Positions 29,063 through 37,552 of a stretch of 64,000 nt of DNA are shown here, piece by piece. The first letter of the stretch is position 1; each line of letters opens with the position of its first letter. This stretch comes from Pseudoalteromonas rubra (GTDB lineage: Bacteria; Pseudomonadota; Gammaproteobacteria; Enterobacterales; Alteromonadaceae). The stretch lies in the NCBI RefSeq assembly GCF_001482385.1, contig NZ_CP013611.1:3603501-3667500 (forward strand). The letters run 5' to 3'. The position numbers and the translations under genes are program-made. Under the pieces are notes generated by a model. It was given only the letters and a program-made list of their open reading frames with translations. It was not told the origin of the DNA and searched no databases.

Positions 29063-30076
29063 TTGCGAATTTTAGGTATCGAATCTTCTTGCGATGAGAC
29101 GGGGATTGCCATCTATGATGACGAGCAGGGACTTTTGGCGCACCAGCTGTATAGTCAGGTAAAAGTTCATGCGGATTATGGGGGAGTAGTACCGGAGCTG
29201 GCGTCGAGAGATCACGTTCGCAAAACCATTCCTTTAATTGAAGCCGCTTTTAAACAGGCCGGTTGCGGCCCTGAGTCGCTCGATGGCATAGCTTACACCG
29301 CCGGCCCGGGCTTAGTGGGAGCCTTGCTTGTAGGGACTTCTATCGGTCGCTCTTTGGCATTTGGGTGGAATATTCCCGCAGTGGCTGTCCATCACATGGA
29401 AGGGCACTTGTTAGCACCTATGCTGGAAGATGAGATGCCTGAGTTCCCATTTGTCGCCTTACTGGTGTCTGGTGGTCATACTATGATGGTGAAAGTGGCT
29501 GGCATTGGGGAGTATGAGGTGCTCGGTGAGTCGGTGGATGATGCTGCCGGTGAGGCCTTTGATAAAACGGCGAAACTTCTTGGCTTAGATTATCCGGGTG
29601 GCCCAATGCTGGCTAAGTTAGCGACGCAAGGCGTGGCTGGCCGGTTTGTATTCCCAAGGCCTATGACAGATCGTCCTGGCCTGGATTTCAGCTTCAGTGG
29701 CTTGAAAACCGCTGCGGCAAATACCATCAAGTCAGCTGGGGATGATGAGCAAACCAAAGCGGACATTGCTCATGCATTTCAGACAGCCGTAGTAGATACG
29801 CTGGCGATTAAGTGTAAACGCGCCCTGAAAGAGGCAGGCATCAATCGCTTGATCATTGCCGGTGGTGTCAGTGCGAATACTGAGCTGCGTACTAAGCTGG
29901 AGCGCATGATGCAGGGGATGAAAGGCAAAGTGTACTATCCTCGCACAGAGTTTTGTACTGACAACGGGGCGATGATCGCTTATGCCGGTATGCAGCGTCT
30001 TAAAGCGGGTCAAACCGCCGAGTTAAGCATGAAAACCCAGCCACGCTGGCCACTGGATAGCTTACCACCTCTTTGA
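29063..30076 (+). CDS. tsaD: tRNA N6-threonylcarbamoyltransferase TsaD
   Basis: Transfers threonylcarbamoyl to A37 of ANN-decoding tRNAs with TsaB and TsaE. ASKHA fold with metal-binding [33 protein letters not shown] and [13 protein letters not shown]. The TTG at 29063 has GGAG about 9 bases upstream and gives [20 protein letters not shown], aligning exactly with E. coli's start; the 337-residue length is also identical. The TTG at 29030 is rejected. Convergent with plsY. Confidence 0.97.
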   Translation: MRILGIESSCDETGIAIYDDEQGLLAHQLYSQVKVHADYGGVVPELASRDHVRKTIPLIEAAFKQAGCGPESLDGIAYTAGPGLVGALLVGTSIGRSLAFGWNIPAVAVHHMEGHLLAPMLEDEMPEFPFVALLVSGGHTMMVKVAGIGEYEVLGESVDDAAGEAFDKTAKLLGLDYPGGPMLAKLATQGVAGRFVFPRPMTDRPGLDFSFSGLKTAAANTIKSAGDDEQTKADIAHAFQTAVVDTLAIKCKRALKEAGINRLIIAGGVSANTELRTKLERMMQGMKGKVYYPRTEFCTDNGAMIAYAGMQRLKAGQTAELSMKTQPRWPLDSLPPL

Positions 30077-30086
30077 TGGCCCGACG

Positions 30087-30677
30087 TTAGTCGACGTTTT
30101 TCTTACCGAGCTTAGGCTCGGTGCCACTCAGGAGCCGACGAATGTTGGCTCTGTGGCGAAATATGATCAGTAAAGTCAGAAAGCACACGGGCAATGTGTA
30201 CATAGGTTTGATGAGCCAGGTGTAGGCCGGGGCGGCTAATACGGTGACGATCGCTGCGAGTGACGAGTAACGTGTCAGTGCCAACACGAGCAGCCAGGTG
30301 CCAATCAACATCCCACCAAGCGATAGTCCGATTGGCAACAGTGCCCCAAAGGCTGTTGCAACCGCTTTACCACCGTTAAAATGGAAAAATACCGGGTAAA
30401 TATGGCCCAGGCAGGCGCACACTGCGACAACGCCCAGCCAGATGGGTTCAATGCCCAGAAAATAAGCTCCCCACACCGGGATTGTCCCTTTGAGAATATC
30501 AAAGACCAGGACCAGGGCTGCAGGGAGTTTACCGCCAAGCCGTAACACATTGGTTGCGCCAGGATTATTTGAACCGGAAAAGCGGGGATCAGGCAACGAA
30601 AATAGTCTGGAAATCAAAATCGCGGAAGAGATTGAACCAAATAAATAAGCACAAATACATATTAAACTGACTATCAC
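30087..30677 (-). CDS. plsY: Acyl-phosphate glycerol-3-phosphate acyltransferase PlsY
   Basis: Acylates sn-1 of glycerol-3-phosphate from acyl-phosphate in the inner membrane. 196 residues with five or six membrane helices and the three PlsY motifs: [34 protein letters not shown] and a late [17 protein letters not shown]. Divergent from folB, the same arrangement as in E. coli (tsaD and folB nearby). Ends 10 bases from tsaD. Confidence 0.96.
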   Translation of the reverse strand: MIVSLICICAYLFGSISSAILISRLFSLPDPRFSGSNNPGATNVLRLGGKLPAALVLVFDILKGTIPVWGAYFLGIEPIWLGVVAVCACLGHIYPVFFHFNGGKAVATAFGALLPIGLSLGGMLIGTWLLVLALTRYSSLAAIVTVLAAPAYTWLIKPMYTLPVCFLTLLIIFRHRANIRRLLSGTEPKLGKKNVD

Positions 30678-30786
30678 AAGCTTCCTTATTTTTTCTTGCC
30701 GTTATTTGGGCTATCATCGTCGCTTTATTCTAAGGCGGCTGAGTACGTGAAAAAGCCGATCCGAATCAGTCATGTCAGGAGTTTAC

Positions 30787-31137
30787 ATGGACACGGTCTA
30801 TATCTCGCAATTACACGTCGAGACCATAATAGGAGTTTACGACTTTGAAAAAGAAAGTAAACAAAGCCTTTTCTTTGATATAGCGATGAAGACTGATATC
30901 TCGGCTGCTGCGCGACAGGATGACATTACGCTGGCTGTGGATTATGCCAAAGTCAGTGAGCGGGTGATTGCCCATACTGAGGCCAGCCGGGTTGAGTTAC
31001 TTGAGACACTGGTTGAACAACTAGCTGCCATTATTCTAGAAGAGTTTGCTATTGAGGCTGTCACGATTCGAGTCAGTAAGCCGGCTGCCGTTCCTCAGGC
31101 ACAAACTGTTGGCCTGGAAATCACGCGGAATCGATAG
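30787..31137 (+). CDS. folB: Dihydroneopterin aldolase FolB
   Basis: Converts 7,8-dihydroneopterin to 6-hydroxymethyl-dihydropterin in folate synthesis. 116 residues from ATG 30787 (MDTVYISQLHVETIIGVYDFE), with AGGAG 6 bases upstream. VDYAKVSERVIAHTEASRVELLETL and a terminal VRVSKPAAVPQA fit the T-fold family. FolK, the next enzyme, starts 2 bases later. Confidence 0.95.
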   Translation: MDTVYISQLHVETIIGVYDFEKESKQSLFFDIAMKTDISAAARQDDITLAVDYAKVSERVIAHTEASRVELLETLVEQLAAIILEEFAIEAVTIRVSKPAAVPQAQTVGLEITRNR

Positions 31138-31138
31138 T

Positions 31139-31627
31139 ATGGCGCATGTGTTTATCAGTATAGGGTCCAATGTCGATCGCGACCGTCATTTCCGCCAGGG
31201 GCTGACAACGCTTATTCAGTATTTTCCTGATTATGTTCATTCGGACGTTTACGAAAGTGAGCCGGTGGGGTTCAACGGTAAGAACTTTTATAACTCTGTG
31301 TTTGCAACGCACACAGATATGTCGTTGCCTGATTTGTGCGTGTTGCTTAAGCAAATAGAGCACGATAATGGCAGGACACCCCAGGATAAGAAGTTCAGTC
31401 CCAGAACTCTGGATCTCGATATCCTGTTCTACGACGATGTGATCTGTGACTCCCCGGCGCAGCTACCGCGTGATGAGGTTACAAAGAACGCCTTTGTGCT
31501 CAGGCCTTTGGCTGAAATTGCCCCAGAATTTATTCATCCCGTGCAGGGCTGTAGCATGGCAGAGATCTGGCAAGCTTATGACAACCAAACCCAAAAACTA
31601 TGGAAAGTGGAGTTTTCTTTACCATGA
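31139..31627 (+). CDS. folK: 6-hydroxymethyl-dihydropterin pyrophosphokinase FolK
   Basis: Adds pyrophosphate to hydroxymethyl-dihydropterin. 162 residues from ATG 31139 ([21 protein letters not shown]). The HPPK signature [18 protein letters not shown] contains the Mg2+-binding Asp pair. Middle gene of folB-folK-uppP, overlapping uppP by 4 bases. Confidence 0.96.
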   Translation: MAHVFISIGSNVDRDRHFRQGLTTLIQYFPDYVHSDVYESEPVGFNGKNFYNSVFATHTDMSLPDLCVLLKQIEHDNGRTPQDKKFSPRTLDLDILFYDDVICDSPAQLPRDEVTKNAFVLRPLAEIAPEFIHPVQGCSMAEIWQAYDNQTQKLWKVEFSLP

Positions 31628-32427
31628 GTATCATTGAAATCATTGTCCTGGCATTGATCCAGGGGTTAACCGAGTTTCTGCCTATTTCCAGTTCAGCGCA
31701 TCTGATTTTGCCGTCTCAGATCTTAGGCTGGCAAGATCAGGGGTTGGCATTTGATGTTGCTGTGCACGTAGGCTCATTGGCTGCTGTATTGATTTATTTT
31801 CGCAAGGAAGTCGCCGACATACTGGGTGCCTGGTTTAAATCCTTCGGCAAACAAGGTTCAACGGATGACAGCCGCCTTGGCTGGTGGATTATCGTGGCAA
31901 CGATCCCGGGCTTGGTGATTGGGTTTTTAGCCAAAGATCTGGTTGAGGACTTTTCCCGCAGCGCTTGGGTTATTGCGGCAACGACGGTCATTTTTGGCTT
32001 ATTGCTTTGGTATGCCGATGCCACTGCAAAACAAACCAAAACCATATATCAATTGAACTGGCGCAGCGCGCTGATCATTGGTTTTGCCCAGGTCGTAGCG
32101 GCTTTACTTCCTGGCACGTCGCGTTCAGGGATCACCATGACGGCAGGTATGATGTTGGGGCTAAACAAGCAAAGTGCGGCCCGGTTTTCTTTTTTAATGT
32201 CTATTCCAATCATTGCTGCTGCGGGTGGATATTACACATTGAAGCTGGCCACGGGAGATGAGCTGATCGACTGGAGCGCCATAATCACCGGGGCTGTGTT
32301 GTCGTTTATCTCCGCCTACACGTGTATTCATTTCTTTTTGAAAGTGATAGAGCGGATGGGGATGTTGCCATTTGTGATCTACCGTTTGCTGTTAGGTCTG
32401 TTCCTGGTGATTTTCCTGATGGTGTAA
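31624..32427 (+). CDS. uppP: Undecaprenyl-diphosphatase UppP (BacA)
   Basis: Recycles undecaprenyl diphosphate to the monophosphate carrier for peptidoglycan and LPS. 267 residues with seven or eight membrane helices. Catalytic (E/Q)xxxE-type and PGTSRSG motifs: [20 protein letters not shown] and [22 protein letters not shown] 31624 overlaps the folK stop (ATGA). A perfect hairpin follows. Confidence 0.96.
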   Translation: MSIIEIIVLALIQGLTEFLPISSSAHLILPSQILGWQDQGLAFDVAVHVGSLAAVLIYFRKEVADILGAWFKSFGKQGSTDDSRLGWWIIVATIPGLVIGFLAKDLVEDFSRSAWVIAATTVIFGLLLWYADATAKQTKTIYQLNWRSALIIGFAQVVAALLPGTSRSGITMTAGMMLGLNKQSAARFSFLMSIPIIAAAGGYYTLKLATGDELIDWSAIITGAVLSFISAYTCIHFFLKVIERMGMLPFVIYRLLLGLFLVIFLMV

Positions 32428-32434
32428 GCTGACA

Positions 32435-32460
32435 TAAAGCGGGTATGTTTACCCGCTTTA
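32435..32460. terminator. Hairpin between uppP and the acetyltransferase gene
   Basis: TAAAGCGGGT (32435-32444) pairs perfectly with ACCCGCTTTA (32451-32460), loop ATGTTT, between convergent genes. T-tracts are short on both sides, so it is a modest bidirectional terminator. Confidence 0.6.
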
Positions 32461-32463
32461 TCG

Positions 32464-33000
32464 TTATACCGCTTTTCGATAATACACCACATCCATTGGT
32501 CCCGCAGGGCCTTCATGAATACCATCTCGTAAGAAGGTCATGGAGAGCTTTTTCATGATATTAATTGAACCCTGGTTCTCTTTGAGTGCTTCTGCGCTGA
32601 GATAATCCATTTTATCCTGCTCAGCTAGGTGCGTGGCAATGTGTCTGGCGGCTTCGGTTGCATAGCCTTTGCCCCAGGCGATTTGTTTGAAGCGCCAGCC
32701 GATTTCCAGATCCCGCTCGTCCATTTCACCATTAAAGAAACCCATGGGACGGATCAACACCCAGCCCAGAAAAGTCTCGTCATCAATCAAGCTGCAATGC
32801 CACAGGCCCCAGCCCTGTTGTGGGTTCGTAAACTTAGCCAGGCGTGGCAGATAGAACTGCTCAATTTGTTCACGAGAAGTCGGTTTGCCATTGGTTAAGT
32901 AGCGCATTACCGCCGGGTCACTGTCCAGTTCGGTGAGTAAATCACCATCATTCTGAGTCATGAGGCGGTATTTCAAACGTGCTGAATGGGAAATGATCAT
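32464..33000 (-). CDS. GNAT family N-acetyltransferase (RimJ/RimL-like)
   Basis: 178 residues. SARLKYRLMTQNDGDLLTEL at the N-terminus, an acetyl-CoA loop in FKQIAWGKGYATEAARHIA, and NQGSINIMKKLSMTF are typical of the RimJ/RimL-like group; the substrate is unknown. The frame opens at 33036, but ATG 33000 lies just after the stop of the upstream gene, with AGAGAAA before it. Probably co-transcribed with the small secreted protein upstream. Confidence 0.88.
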   Translation of the reverse strand: MIISHSARLKYRLMTQNDGDLLTELDSDPAVMRYLTNGKPTSREQIEQFYLPRLAKFTNPQQGWGLWHCSLIDDETFLGWVLIRPMGFFNGEMDERDLEIGWRFKQIAWGKGYATEAARHIATHLAEQDKMDYLSAEALKENQGSINIMKKLSMTFLRDGIHEGPAGPMDVVYYRKAV

Positions 33001-33011
33001 GCTATTTCTCT

Positions 33012-33365
33012 TTATTGACACCACATGGTATCGCACAGGTAAACCTGCGTAACTTTCGGGTATTTGCTATCCGCATTTTGGCTGAAACAGCCGCGCAGTT
33101 CCAGGAACATTTTTTGTTTAGCAAGCTTGGCAGCAAGTAAAGAAGAATAGATATGCTGCGCACCGTCAGTACGCAGATCTAAATGGTACCATTTAGCACT
33201 GGTTGGTGATGATGAACACTCAGTCAGTTTGTTCATTGTAGATAGTTTAATACGCACGGTGTTATGACTAACGGTCATATCTTTAATTGTTGCAATTTGT
33301 GTGTAAGCTGTCGCATTTGCGAATACAGGTAATAATAAAAGCGCGGTTGCAATGAGTTTTTTCAT
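33012..33365 (-). CDS. Small secreted cysteine-containing protein, unknown
   Basis: 117 residues with a signal peptide (MKKLIATALLLLPVFANA). The mature ~99 residues have four cysteines (TECSSS, RGCFSQ and CDTMWC), so two disulfides are possible in the periplasm. HLDLRTDGAQHIYSSLLAAKLAKQ is reminiscent of small conserved proteins in Vibrio and Pseudoalteromonas, but I cannot name a family. GNAT gene follows after 11 bases on the same strand. Confidence 0.8.
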   Translation of the reverse strand: MKKLIATALLLLPVFANATAYTQIATIKDMTVSHNTVRIKLSTMNKLTECSSSPTSAKWYHLDLRTDGAQHIYSSLLAAKLAKQKMFLELRGCFSQNADSKYPKVTQVYLCDTMWCQ

Positions 33366-33490
33366 ATTGTTTTCGATTCCATTTCGAGATTATTGAGGCG
33401 CTAAATTATAGTTAAGTCTGTCACTAAAAAATAGACTAAGGCTATGAGTAGTTCTATTGAGATGTACTTTTTGCTAAAATTGGCATTTTT

Positions 33491-34195
33491 ATGCAAAATG
33501 GGAGCTGCGTGGGCGTGGAAAACTGCGTGGAAAACTCGGTACTGGCATTACGAGCCCAACAAATCGCATCTGCGCGGCGGGAATTTAAGGCCCGGGGGTC
33601 AAAGCTGCCTCGTTGTGAGCGGTGTTTACTGGCACAGCCGCTGTGTATTTGTGCTGGGATTCAGGTTGCTGAGTGCGATAGTGCTGTGTGCCTGCTTATG
33701 TACCATAACGAGAGCTTTAAGCCGTCTAATACGGGGCGACTCATTGCTGATATTGTGCCGGATAACTATGCATTTCGCTGGGACCGCACTGATCCTGAGC
33801 CCGGCTTGCTGACTTTACTCGAAGATCCGGCTTATCAACCTGTCGTAGTCTTTCCAGCCGAAAATGTGGAGCCGGAACGCGTAATGCAACGTGTCACTCG
33901 GCAAAGTGGTAAAAAACCGCTCTTTATTTTCCTTGATGGCACCTGGCGTGAAGCGAAAAAGATGTTTCGTAAAAGCCCTTATCTGGATCAATTTCCGGTG
34001 TTGTCGGTAACGCCAGAAAGTTTGTCTGATTACAAACTGAGAGTGGCTCCGCACGCCCATCAACTCGGCACCGCAGAAGTCGCTTGTGTGGTGTTGGCTG
34101 AAAATGGCGAGACGCAGGCAGCAGAGTATCTGACTCAGCATTTCGTAGATTTTCGGGATGCCTATCTGAAAGGGAAAAAAAGTAAGCTTTCTTGA
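33491..34195 (+). CDS. tapT: DTW domain tRNA-uridine aminocarboxypropyltransferase (TapT-like)
   Basis: Likely makes acp3U47 in tRNA by transferring the aminocarboxypropyl group of S-adenosylmethionine. 234 residues. The N-terminal RCERCLLAQPLCIC is the family's cysteine cluster, and IFLDGTWREAKKMFRKSPYL is the DTW motif region, here DGTW as in E. coli YfiP. The start at ATG 33491 has no strong Shine-Dalgarno; initiation further downstream is possible. The convergent CsrB-type RNA ends about 30 bases after its stop. Confidence 0.85.
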   Translation: MQNGSCVGVENCVENSVLALRAQQIASARREFKARGSKLPRCERCLLAQPLCICAGIQVAECDSAVCLLMYHNESFKPSNTGRLIADIVPDNYAFRWDRTDPEPGLLTLLEDPAYQPVVVFPAENVEPERVMQRVTRQSGKKPLFIFLDGTWREAKKMFRKSPYLDQFPVLSVTPESLSDYKLRVAPHAHQLGTAEVACVVLAENGETQAAEYLTQHFVDFRDAYLKGKKSKLS

Positions 34196-34226
34196 GAGAA
34201 TAAAGCGCGCGAAGTGACGGCCCGCC

Positions 34227-34261
34227 AAAATAAGAAGAGCGCGACCCTTGCGGGCCGCGCT
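34227..34261 (-). terminator. Intrinsic terminator of the CsrB-type RNA
   Basis: On the minus strand AGCGCGGCCC and GGGTCGCGCT pair (one G-T wobble) around a GCAA tetraloop, followed by CTTCTTATTTT. Distance from the convergent tapT stop is about 30 bases. Confidence 0.85.
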
Positions 34262-34619
34262 TGACGGAATCTTCTAAATAGCATCCTGCTATGTTGATGA
34301 GATCAACTCCTTACATGCTCGTCCATGTCTCGCCTTGCGTTGTCATTCTGCGAGATGTACATCCTGTACTGTCCTTAAAGCAATCAGCAGTCCCAGTTGC
34401 TGAATGAGTCCATGCTAACCATCCTTTGTGTCGTCATCCTGACTTGTTCCTATCTCCCTGTATTCCAATACACCATCCACCTGTGTATCAACATCCTTAC
34501 TTAATCGGCATTTCCTGTTGTCCGAAGCCTAATCCTAGTTCCTGACACTCCTACCGCACAAACTCCCTGATAAGCAACTCAATCCATTTCCATGTTGCTT
34601 TGTGCTCTCCCCTTGAGAT
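34227..34619 (-). ncRNA. csrB: CsrB/CsrC-family regulatory RNA (CsrA sponge)
   Basis: No ORF occupies this 0.39-kb stretch. On the minus strand 34262-34619 holds 23 GGA trinucleotides, far above chance, often as CAGGATG or AAGGA. Many sit in the loops of perfect short stems: TAGCAGGATGCTA (34291-34279), GTACAGGATGTAC (34369-34357), GTCAGGATGAC (34443-34433). This is the hallmark of CsrB, which sequesters the translation regulator CsrA. The 3' end is an intrinsic terminator (34261-34238: 10-bp stem with one G-T, GCAA loop, then TTCTTATTTT). The 5' end is inferred from a -10 box TATACT at 34631-34626. csrA itself is not in the window. Confidence 0.9.
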
Positions 34620-34625
34620 GACTAA

Positions 34626-34631
34626 AGTATA
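34626..34631 (-). promoter_or_regulatory. -10 box of the CsrB-type RNA
   Basis: TATACT on the minus strand (one mismatch to TATAAT), about 7 bases before the inferred 5' end near 34619. The -35 region (CTGTTA or TGTTAT at 17 or 16 bases) is weak, as expected for a promoter needing an activator. Confidence 0.65.
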
Positions 34632-34704
34632 TGGGAGTCTGGGTGAGATAACAGCACGAAAAAACGCTTTGAATTTCGATTAAATAAATTGGCTGTAAAA
34701 AAAC

Positions 34705-34718
34705 TTGTTATCTAACAA
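34705..34718. repeat. Inverted repeat between csrB and the iron transporter
   Basis: TTGTTATCTAACAA: 6-base arms around TC, about 90 bases upstream of the inferred csrB start. A second short repeat, TGCTGA/TCAGCA, lies at 34735-34751. Either could be a protein site; neither matches a motif I can name. Confidence 0.35.
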
Positions 34719-34777
34719 AGACCTTTTTATATTTTGCTGATAAAGTCAGCATTATCTTCATAGATTGCGACAGGCTT

Positions 34778-34795
34778 AGTGAGAGATCTCTCACA
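34778..34795. promoter_or_regulatory. GacA/UvrY-type box upstream of csrB
   Basis: AGTGAGAGATCTCTCACA contains a perfect 16-base palindrome. On the minus strand it reads TGTGAG-AGATCT-CTCACT, matching the GacA/UvrY/VarA consensus TGTAAG-N6-CTTACA in spacing and in nine of twelve fixed positions or better. It lies about 160 bases upstream of the inferred csrB start, the usual distance for csrB/csrC activation sites in gammaproteobacteria. Confidence 0.8.
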
Positions 34796-34883
34796 ACTAA
34801 ATGTCCGGATGTCGCTATTTAATAAAATTGCAATATGTTGAACTATCGGCTGTATTTTGTCGGGATCCGGGTTACCATAGCCT

Positions 34884-34902
34884 GAGAATAGTTATTGTTA
34901 TT
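34884..34902 (+). promoter_or_regulatory. Possible Fur box before fbpA
   Basis: GAGAATAGTTATTGTTATT matches about 12 of 19 positions of the Fur consensus and reads as three NAT(A/C)AT-like hexamers on the minus strand. It lies 14-32 bases before the fbpA ATG. Iron repression is expected for this transporter, but the match is moderate. Confidence 0.45.
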
Positions 34903-34915
34903 ATTTGGAGCTTAT

Positions 34916-35920
34916 ATGAAAAGTGCAATCGCAACATTGCTTGCTGCTGTAACCAGTTTATCTGCTGTCGCTGCGGATGAAGTGAACATCTATTCCTATC
35001 GTCAGCCTTTCCTGATCCAACCGATCCTGGATGACTTTACTAAACAGACCGGCATTAAGACCAATGTTGTGTTTGCGAAAAAAGGTTTGATTGAGCGGGT
35101 TAAACGCGAAGGTAAACACGGTCGCGCCGATCTGGTTTTGACTTCAAACTTCAGTGCTATGATCCAGCTAGAAGAAATGGGGCTGACTAACCCCATCGAC
35201 AGCGATAAAGTCGATAAAAATATCCCGGCCAGCTTTCGTGATCCGGATGGTCATTGGGTCGCACTGACTAAACGCGTGCGCAATGTATACTCTTCAAAAG
35301 ACAGAGCAGGCAAGTTAACCAGTCTGAGCTATGAAGAGCTGGCTAGCCCTAAATACAAAGGCAAGATCTGCACACGTTCGGGCAAACACCCATACAATTT
35401 AGGCCTGGTCGCTTCTATGATTGCGCACCATGGCGAGGCCGAAACCAAAACCTGGCTGCAAGGGGTGAAAGCAAACCTGGCACGTAAGCCACAAGGTAAT
35501 GATCGCGCTCAGGTCAAAGCCGTAAAAGAAGGCTTGTGCGACTTGGCGCTGGGCAACAGCTATTACTTTGGCAAAATGCTTGAAGACAATAAGCAAAGAG
35601 CCTGGGCTGATGCCGTCTATATTAACTTTCCAAACCAGAGTGATCGGGGTTCACATTTGAACGTTTCGGGTGTCGTGATGACCAAGTACTCGAAAAACAA
35701 AGAAAATGCCTTGAAACTGATCGAGTTTATGACCGACAATAAAGCACAGAACATGTACGCCTCGATGAATATGGAATATCCGGTTAAACCGGGCGTCGAA
35801 TTGTCGAAATTAGTGGCATCTTGGGGCACTTTTAAGGAAGATAGCCTACCATTGTCCGAGATCAGTAAATACCGTCCGATGGCGCTTAAGCTCATCGATG
35901 AGGTAAAATTTGACCTTTAA
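34916..35920 (+). CDS. fbpA: Ferric iron ABC transporter, periplasmic substrate-binding protein
   Basis: 334 residues, start ATG 34916 with GGAG 6 bases upstream. Signal peptide MKSAIATLLAAVTSLSAVAA, mature start DEVNIYSYRQPFLIQPILDDF as in FbpA/FutA/AfuA-type transferrin-like Fe3+-binding proteins. The double tyrosine in LGNSYYFGKML is the iron-ligand pair. It delivers Fe3+ to the permease encoded next. fbpB starts immediately after its stop codon. Confidence 0.93.
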   Translation: MKSAIATLLAAVTSLSAVAADEVNIYSYRQPFLIQPILDDFTKQTGIKTNVVFAKKGLIERVKREGKHGRADLVLTSNFSAMIQLEEMGLTNPIDSDKVDKNIPASFRDPDGHWVALTKRVRNVYSSKDRAGKLTSLSYEELASPKYKGKICTRSGKHPYNLGLVASMIAHHGEAETKTWLQGVKANLARKPQGNDRAQVKAVKEGLCDLALGNSYYFGKMLEDNKQRAWADAVYINFPNQSDRGSHLNVSGVVMTKYSKNKENALKLIEFMTDNKAQNMYASMNMEYPVKPGVELSKLVASWGTFKEDSLPLSEISKYRPMALKLIDEVKFDL

Positions 35921-37552
35921 ATGCAATTAAAACAAAGTCTGTCCTCGTGGCAGAGCATAGCGTGGTTGATAGGCATTGCACTGTCAATCCCGCTGGCATT
36001 TTTGATTTTCGAGGCGCTGCAAGGCGAATCGGAAGTATTCAGCCATCTGTGGCAGAGCGTGTTATGGGACTACACTCGTAACACCCTGGTGCTGATCGCC
36101 GGTGTTGTGGCGCTCAGCGCGTTAATTGCCCTGCCTCTGGGGTGGTTAACGGCCTATTGTCGCTTTCCCGGTAAGCGAGTGTTTGAATGGGCGTTGATGT
36201 TACCCCTGGCACTGCCTGCTTATATTATTGCGTACGTCTATACTGACCTGTTGGATTATGCGGGCCCGGTTCAAATCTGGTTACGGCAGCAATTTGGCTG
36301 GCAGGGACCGGATGATTACTGGTTCATCGATCTGCGCACTTTGCCTGGCGCGATTGTGATGATAGCACTGGTGCTTTACCCCTATCTCTATTTGATTTTT
36401 AAAACCGCATTGCGAGAACAGTCTTTTAAATTGGTTCAGGCAAGCCAGCTCATGGGCATGAGCCCGGCGCAAAGTTTCTTTAAAGTCAGCCTGCCTCTGT
36501 CTCGTGGCGCGATTGTCGCGGCACTTGCGTTGATCAGTATGGAAACCATGGCAGACTTTGCCACAGTCCATTATTTTGCGGTCAGTACCCTGACGACGGC
36601 AGTGTATGACACCTGGCTGGGGTATTACTCCCTGACTGCGGCAGCCAAAATCTCGGGTATTATGCTGCTGTTTTTATTTGTTGCCCTGTTACTTGAACGA
36701 ATGAGCCGTAAAACTCAGGTGGTTCACGAGCGTCAATCCGGGGTTAATGACACCCACTTATATGACTTAACGGGTTATCAGGGGTGGCTGGCCTGGGGGT
36801 TTTGCATGTTGATCCTTGGCGTTGCGTTTTTTGTTCCGGTCGGCATATTACTCAATTATGCATTTCATTATTTCGAACAAGCCTGGAATGCCGAGTTCTT
36901 TACCTATGCGCTGCAAAGCTTACAGATCAGTCTGTATGTGAGCGTGATTGCCATGTTTATCAGTTTACTGGTGGTGTACTATCAGCGCATCGAGCCAGGT
37001 AAGTTCACCAATCTGCCAGGGCGCTTTGCCAGTACAGGTTATGCCCTGCCAGGTACTGTATTGGCTATTGCGGTCTTGCTGCCGCTGACGTTAATGGATA
37101 GCAAGCTTAATGACTGGCTGGATGGCAGTGGTTTTGAGCCAGGGCTGTTATTAAGCGGTACCTTGTTCGCGATGATTTTTGCTTATGTGGTGCGCTTTTA
37201 TGCCATCGCACATGGCGCGGTTGAGTCCAGCTTTGTACGGATAAGCCCAAGTATCGACATGGCCAGTCTGTCACTCGGTAAAGGGCGCTTTCAGACCCTG
37301 ACTCAGGTTCATATGCCCCTGCTCAAGCGAGGCTTGCTGACGGCTGGCTTACTGGTTTTTATCGAATGCATGAAAGAACTGCCCGCGGCGCTGTTATTGC
37401 GTCCCTTTAATTTTGAGACCCTGGCCACTCATGTTTATCAGTACGTCAGTGATGAGCAGTTGGAGCTGGCTTCGATTTCAGCGCTGTTTATCGTCCTGGT
37501 CGGACTTATCCCGTTATATTGGGTCAACCGCTCAATGGAGCAACACAACTAA
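35921..37552 (+). CDS. fbpB: Ferric iron ABC transporter, permease
   Basis: 543-residue fused permease with two BPD-type membrane domains (about 60-270 and 330-540), each with an EAA-type loop (QASQLMGMSPAQSFFKVSLP and MASLSLGKGRFQTLTQVHMP). About twelve membrane helices. This two-domain layout is characteristic of FbpB/SfuB iron permeases. ATG follows the fbpA stop directly; its own stop shares a base with the fbpC ATG (TAATG). Confidence 0.94.
   Translation: MQLKQSLSSWQSIAWLIGIALSIPLAFLIFEALQGESEVFSHLWQSVLWDYTRNTLVLIAGVVALSALIALPLGWLTAYCRFPGKRVFEWALMLPLALPAYIIAYVYTDLLDYAGPVQIWLRQQFGWQGPDDYWFIDLRTLPGAIVMIALVLYPYLYLIFKTALREQSFKLVQASQLMGMSPAQSFFKVSLPLSRGAIVAALALISMETMADFATVHYFAVSTLTTAVYDTWLGYYSLTAAAKISGIMLLFLFVALLLERMSRKTQVVHERQSGVNDTHLYDLTGYQGWLAWGFCMLILGVAFFVPVGILLNYAFHYFEQAWNAEFFTYALQSLQISLYVSVIAMFISLLVVYYQRIEPGKFTNLPGRFASTGYALPGTVLAIAVLLPLTLMDSKLNDWLDGSGFEPGLLLSGTLFAMIFAYVVRFYAIAHGAVESSFVRISPSIDMASLSLGKGRFQTLTQVHMPLLKRGLLTAGLLVFIECMKELPAALLLRPFNFETLATHVYQYVSDEQLELASISALFIVLVGLIPLYWVNRSMEQHN

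Noticed and set aside
30105..30122. Perfect hairpin ACCGAGC/GCTCGGT near the tsaD-plsY junction
   Set aside because: Lies within plsY codons with no T-tract on the side that would serve tsaD; probably coincidental.
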